Positions 6,823 to 8,797 of a stretch of 8,797 nucleotides of DNA are shown here, piece after piece. Position 1 is the stretch's first letter. Every line of letters begins with the position of its first letter. The notes under the pieces were generated by a model, which was not told the DNA's origin, ran no database searches, and saw only the letters and a program-made list of their open reading frames with translations. Origin of the DNA: an uncultured Caryophanales bacterium (GTDB lineage: Bacteria; Bacillota_I; Bacilli_A; RFN20; CAG-826); the NCBI GenBank assembly GCA_937895315.1, contig CALAWM010000099.1, positions 1-8,797 on the forward strand. Reading direction: 5' to 3'. Both the position numbers and the translations under genes were made by a program.

Positions 6823-6836
6823 ATTACAAGCAACAA

Positions 6837-6860
6837 AAAAGGCAGCAATCGCTGCCTTTT
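6837..6860. terminator. bidirectional Rho-independent terminator between M3 peptidase and rex
   Basis: The stem AAAAGGCAGC (6837-6846) and GCTGCCTTTT (6851-6860) pair perfectly over a 4-nt loop. An A-run lies to the left and a T-rich tract to the right, so it works in both directions. It closes the gpmI-M3 operon on the plus strand and rex on the minus strand. It lies 14 bp after the peptidase stop and 5 bp after the rex stop. Confidence 0.93.
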
Positions 6861-6865
6861 CTTTA

Positions 6866-7531
6866 TTAACGTTTTTTCGCAACTTTTCGTTTTCTTTTGG
6901 AAGCTTTTAAGTTATAGTTTAAAAGACTAAGGCTGCTTGCCATATTTTCATTTTGTAAGATTACATCATCAGGGACATTGATGTGGGTTGGGGCAAAGTT
7001 CCAAATGGCTTTGACACCAGCCGCAATTGCAAAATCAACGAGTTGCTGTGCATATTCTTTGGGGACAGTAATAATGGCGATTTCCGCATCTGTTTCCTTA
7101 ATGATACGTGATAAATCATCCATTTCATAAATGGGCTTGCCATCAATCTTGGTGCCGATAATCTTTGGATCACGATCAAATCCAGCAGCAATATGTAAGC
7201 CCCACTCTGCAAAACCGCTATAATTTAGTAAAGCACGGCCTAAATGGCCAACACCAATTAAGATTGCATTTGTAAGTTTTGTGTAGACGCCAAACTCTAA
7301 AATTTCTTCAACCATTGTTGTTGCTTCACGACCTAATTTGGGGTTTCCGGGAGTTTTACAAATTTGTGATAAGTCCTTTTTAACTGTTTCAACATTGATT
7401 CCGGTGATGTCGCTAATTTGCGGAGCAGTGATATATTTTGCGCCTTCATCGACGAGTCTACGGGAAATTGTTAAGTAGATTGGTACTCGATACACTAAGT
7501 TTTTGGAGATGCTTTTTGGTTTAGTATTCAT
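6866..7531 (-). CDS. rex: redox-sensing transcriptional repressor Rex
   Basis: A 221-residue homodimeric regulator that senses the NADH/NAD+ ratio. In other Firmicutes it represses fermentation and respiration genes until NADH rises. The N-terminal winged helix (about residues 12-75) carries RVPIYL and VKKDLS. A Rossmann domain follows, with GVGHLGRAL (93-101) for dinucleotide binding and Asp119 in AGFDRDP for the ribose, then IAIITVP (151-157) and the C-terminal swapped helix (about 194-208). After KKDLS the wing reads QICKTPGNPKLG, not the usual YFGxxGxxGxGY, so DNA specificity may differ. The very basic tail KRKRKVAKKR is also unusual. The ATG at 7529-7531 has AGAGG 7 nt upstream. No classic Rex operator (TTGTGA...TCACAA) is seen near it or elsewhere in the window. 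Confidence 0.95.
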   Translation of the reverse strand: MNTKPKSISKNLVYRVPIYLTISRRLVDEGAKYITAPQISDITGINVETVKKDLSQICKTPGNPKLGREATTMVEEILEFGVYTKLTNAILIGVGHLGRALLNYSGFAEWGLHIAAGFDRDPKIIGTKIDGKPIYEMDDLSRIIKETDAEIAIITVPKEYAQQLVDFAIAAGVKAIWNFAPTHINVPDDVILQNENMASSLSLLNYNLKASKRKRKVAKKR

Positions 7532-7600
7532 AAACGAACCTCTTTCAATATGGAAAAATTTCTCTATTATTTATAAGTATATAATATATCGGTAAAAAAA
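7532..7600 (-). promoter_or_regulatory. rex upstream region, promoter not resolved
   Basis: This very AT-rich stretch between the hydrolase terminator and rex must hold the rex promoter. Several -10-like hexamers occur on the minus strand (TATACT, TATAAA, TATATT), none with a convincing -35 at 16-18 bp. Only the ribosome binding site AGAGG (7539-7543) is clear. No operator-like palindrome other than AT-only runs was found. Confidence 0.35.
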
Positions 7601-7608
7601 TATAGAAA

Positions 7609-7627
7609 AGTTGCAATTAATGCAACT
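7609..7627 (-). terminator. Rho-independent terminator of the alpha/beta hydrolase gene
   Basis: On the minus strand, AGTTGCA and TGCAACT form a 7-bp stem over a 5-nt loop, followed at once by TTTTCTATATTTTTTT. It lies 20 bp after the hydrolase stop and separates that gene from rex. Confidence 0.75.
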
Positions 7628-7647
7628 ATTTTATTTGGAAAAAATTT

Positions 7648-8499
7648 CTATAGATATTTCTTGAGTTCGTTAACTAAAGTTTGAGCAGATCGTTGGTGGG
7701 TCGTGTAAGAAGCGTGATTATTTGCTCCAGCTAGATCCCCATTTGAACCAACATCTTCAATAACAACAACATGAAGATATTGTTGGTCACTTTCCGAGAA
7801 CTGGGCAATGACTTGGGAAGCAGCGTTTCCATTTAAACTTCCTGCGGTCATTGTCCACATAATGTGGGCATTTGGATGGTCTTTACGGAATTTCAGTATA
7901 AGGTTTGCAACTTGTGTTTTGAAGGCTCTCACTTTTTCTTCTTTATCAAAACCAGATGTTTTATTAATGACCGCACTATAATCGTTTCCGCCGGCACTAT
8001 GTCCAGTAACCCCAATCCGTGTTTTATCAACATAGGGATATACTTCGGGATTATCATAAATATAATTAATTAAATCAAAAGAACCATAACCTTCAACCGT
8101 GGCAATGGCTGAACCTTGAAGTCCACGTGAAGAAGTACTATCACCTTGCGAATAAGGATCGATATAAATTACTACATAACCACGGCGAGCAAATTCCAAA
8201 GCAAGATGTCCTTGCGTTTCGCGTGAACGTTGAAAGCCCGGGATAACAATAAGAAGTGGTGCCTTTTCATCTTCGGTTACTTTCTTTGGTTTATAAAGGT
8301 CATAAGTAACTTTTTGATCATCACGCGCATTAAAGACGACCGTTGAAACTTCGACCTTTCCCCAGTCACTTTGAATTAAACTGGCAAATAATGATGAAAT
8401 TAATATGGTAAAAAGTAATGAAATAGCCCATATTCCTGATTTTCCTAATTTTGAAAGGAAGGTTTTAAACTTGTTTGGTATAACGACATTGTTTTCCAT
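7648..8499 (-). CDS. membrane-anchored alpha/beta hydrolase
   Basis: A 283-residue protein with a short basic N terminus, one membrane helix (about residues 22-42) and no cleavage motif, so the catalytic domain is probably outside the cell. The fold is visible: LLIVIPGFQRSRE (82-94, oxyanion region), RRGYVVIYIDPYSQGDS (105-121) and GVTGHSAGGN with nucleophile Ser168. The section after the nucleophile, 115 residues, matches no family I can name. His262 (NNHASY) or His268 may be the catalytic histidine, and an acid around Asp249-Asp255 is possible. Substrate is unknown; esterase or peptidase are both open. AGGGG lies 7 nt before the ATG. The gene has its own promoter and terminator, so it is monocistronic. 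The LysR-type gene upstream on the same strand could be its regulator. Confidence 0.8.
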   Translation of the reverse strand: MENNVVIPNKFKTFLSKLGKSGIWAISLLFTILISSLFASLIQSDWGKVEVSTVVFNARDDQKVTYDLYKPKKVTEDEKAPLLIVIPGFQRSRETQGHLALEFARRGYVVIYIDPYSQGDSTSSRGLQGSAIATVEGYGSFDLINYIYDNPEVYPYVDKTRIGVTGHSAGGNDYSAVINKTSGFDKEEKVRAFKTQVANLILKFRKDHPNAHIMWTMTAGSLNGNAASQVIAQFSESDQQYLHVVVIEDVGSNGDLAGANNHASYTTHQRSAQTLVNELKKYL

Positions 8500-8522
8500 A
8501 AAGAAGCCCCTATAAATTATTT

Positions 8523-8546
8523 TTAGATATGAAAGCGCTTATCTAA
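8523..8546. promoter_or_regulatory. operator candidate: inverted repeat with a cre/LacI-like core
   Basis: TTAGATA (8523-8529) and TATCTAA (8540-8546) form a perfect 7-bp inverted repeat around ten bases. Those bases overlap the palindrome AAGCGCTT (8533-8540). The stretch TGAAAGCGCTTATC (8530-8543) matches one half of a catabolite-responsive element well (TGAAAGCG) and the other half imperfectly. It covers the predicted start site, where CcpA or another LacI-family repressor would block transcription. Regulator identity is inference. Confidence 0.5.
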
Positions 8547-8551
8547 TTTAT

Positions 8552-8579
8552 ATTATAGAAGGTAAAAAAGTAGATTCAA
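8552..8579 (-). promoter_or_regulatory. promoter of the alpha/beta hydrolase gene
   Basis: On the minus strand, -35 TTGAAT (8574-8579) and a consensus -10 TATAAT (8552-8557) are 16 bp apart. The predicted start near 8545 leaves a leader of about 45 nt containing the inverted repeat and GGGG ribosome binding site. Confidence 0.7.
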
Positions 8580-8620
8580 CTTGGACTATGTATAAAATAT
8601 TTATAGGTTATAAACTAAAT

Positions 8621-8797
8621 TTATATGTTTCGATTATTTTTAAGGTTTTTGAAGTAGTTTAGAAACTCGATTGCCCCTTTATGAAGCATCGTGTCTTTTT
8701 GCCAAATCAGGCCAACGGATAGTTTAAGTGGAGAAGATAAAGGGATGCCCACAAGTGAATCATCACGCGGATCAATTAGTTCTTTCATTAAAAAAGC
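8621..8797 (-). CDS. LysR-type transcriptional regulator, C-terminal fragment (cut by window edge)
   Basis: The last 58 codons of a minus-strand gene, stop TAA at 8621-8623, open to the window end. The peptide contains DSLVGIPLSSPLKLSVGLIWQKD and then AIEFLNYFKN (split here to positions 14-36 and 42-51 of the fragment). This is the typical end of a LysR effector-binding domain: VGIPL, a beta strand with a bulky residue before K, and a final helix packing as FxxYFK. The DNA-binding half lies outside the window. A weak AT-only inverted repeat (8600-8614) is the only terminator candidate, so read-through into the hydrolase gene is possible. Confidence 0.75.
   Translation of the reverse strand, partial: AFLMKELIDPRDDSLVGIPLSSPLKLSVGLIWQKDTMLHKGAIEFLNYFKNLKNNRNI

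Noticed and set aside
7552..7651. Near-identical short sequences GGAAAAATTTCT and GGAAAAAATTTCT about 85 bp apart, flanking the terminator between rex and the hydrolase.
   Set aside because: They are low-complexity, differ in length and have no element between them other than the terminator, so an insertion-site duplication is not supported.
8600..8614. TTTATA-GGT-TATAAA inverted repeat after the LysR-type gene, as a terminator.
   Set aside because: Only six A/T base pairs and no clean T-run; too weak to call.

Overview
The window looks like the chromosome of an AT-rich, low-GC Gram-positive bacterium. The short (424-residue) glucose-6-phosphate isomerase, class II tRNA-Tyr, encoded CCA ends, Rex, 2,3-BPG-independent phosphoglycerate mutase and M3 oligopeptidase fit the Bacilli/Mollicutes-related lineages (the Acholeplasma, Izemoplasma and RF39 kind). 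That placement is inference. All 21 Trp codons in the identified genes are TGG. The nine visible stops are seven TAA and two TAG, with no TGA, so the standard bacterial code fits.

Layout. (1) 1-353, minus strand: the start of a tRNA operon, Val-Tyr-Gln and a partial tRNA that is probably Lys, behind a clear sigma-A promoter. (2) 381-2859, minus strand: an operon of a HAD phosphatase-like protein, a small S1-domain RNA-binding protein and pgi. The genes are tightly packed and the last two overlap by 20 bp. (3) 2860-2970: a compact divergent promoter region. (4) 2970-6822, plus strand: a small single-TM protein, probably read from a leaderless mRNA, then gpmI and an M3 metallopeptidase 13 bp apart. 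(5) 6837-6860: a strong bidirectional terminator shared with the convergent gene rex (6866-7531, minus). (6) 7648-8499, minus: a membrane-anchored alpha/beta hydrolase with its own terminator, promoter and a cre/LacI-like operator candidate. (7) 8621-8797, minus: the C-terminal end of a LysR-type regulator cut by the window edge.

Functionally this is central metabolism: two glycolytic enzymes (Pgi, GpmI) in divergent operons, with a redox-sensing repressor (Rex) close by. The peptidase, HAD protein and hydrolase have no assignable substrates. I see no mobile element, CRISPR array, toxin-antitoxin pair or defence island. No gene combination suggests a wholly new system. The most interesting signals are in the control regions: three unrelated perfect inverted repeats placed on promoter -10 or start-site positions, one apparent leaderless mRNA, and a Rex with an atypical DNA-binding segment. 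No stretch over 300 bases lacks a gene.
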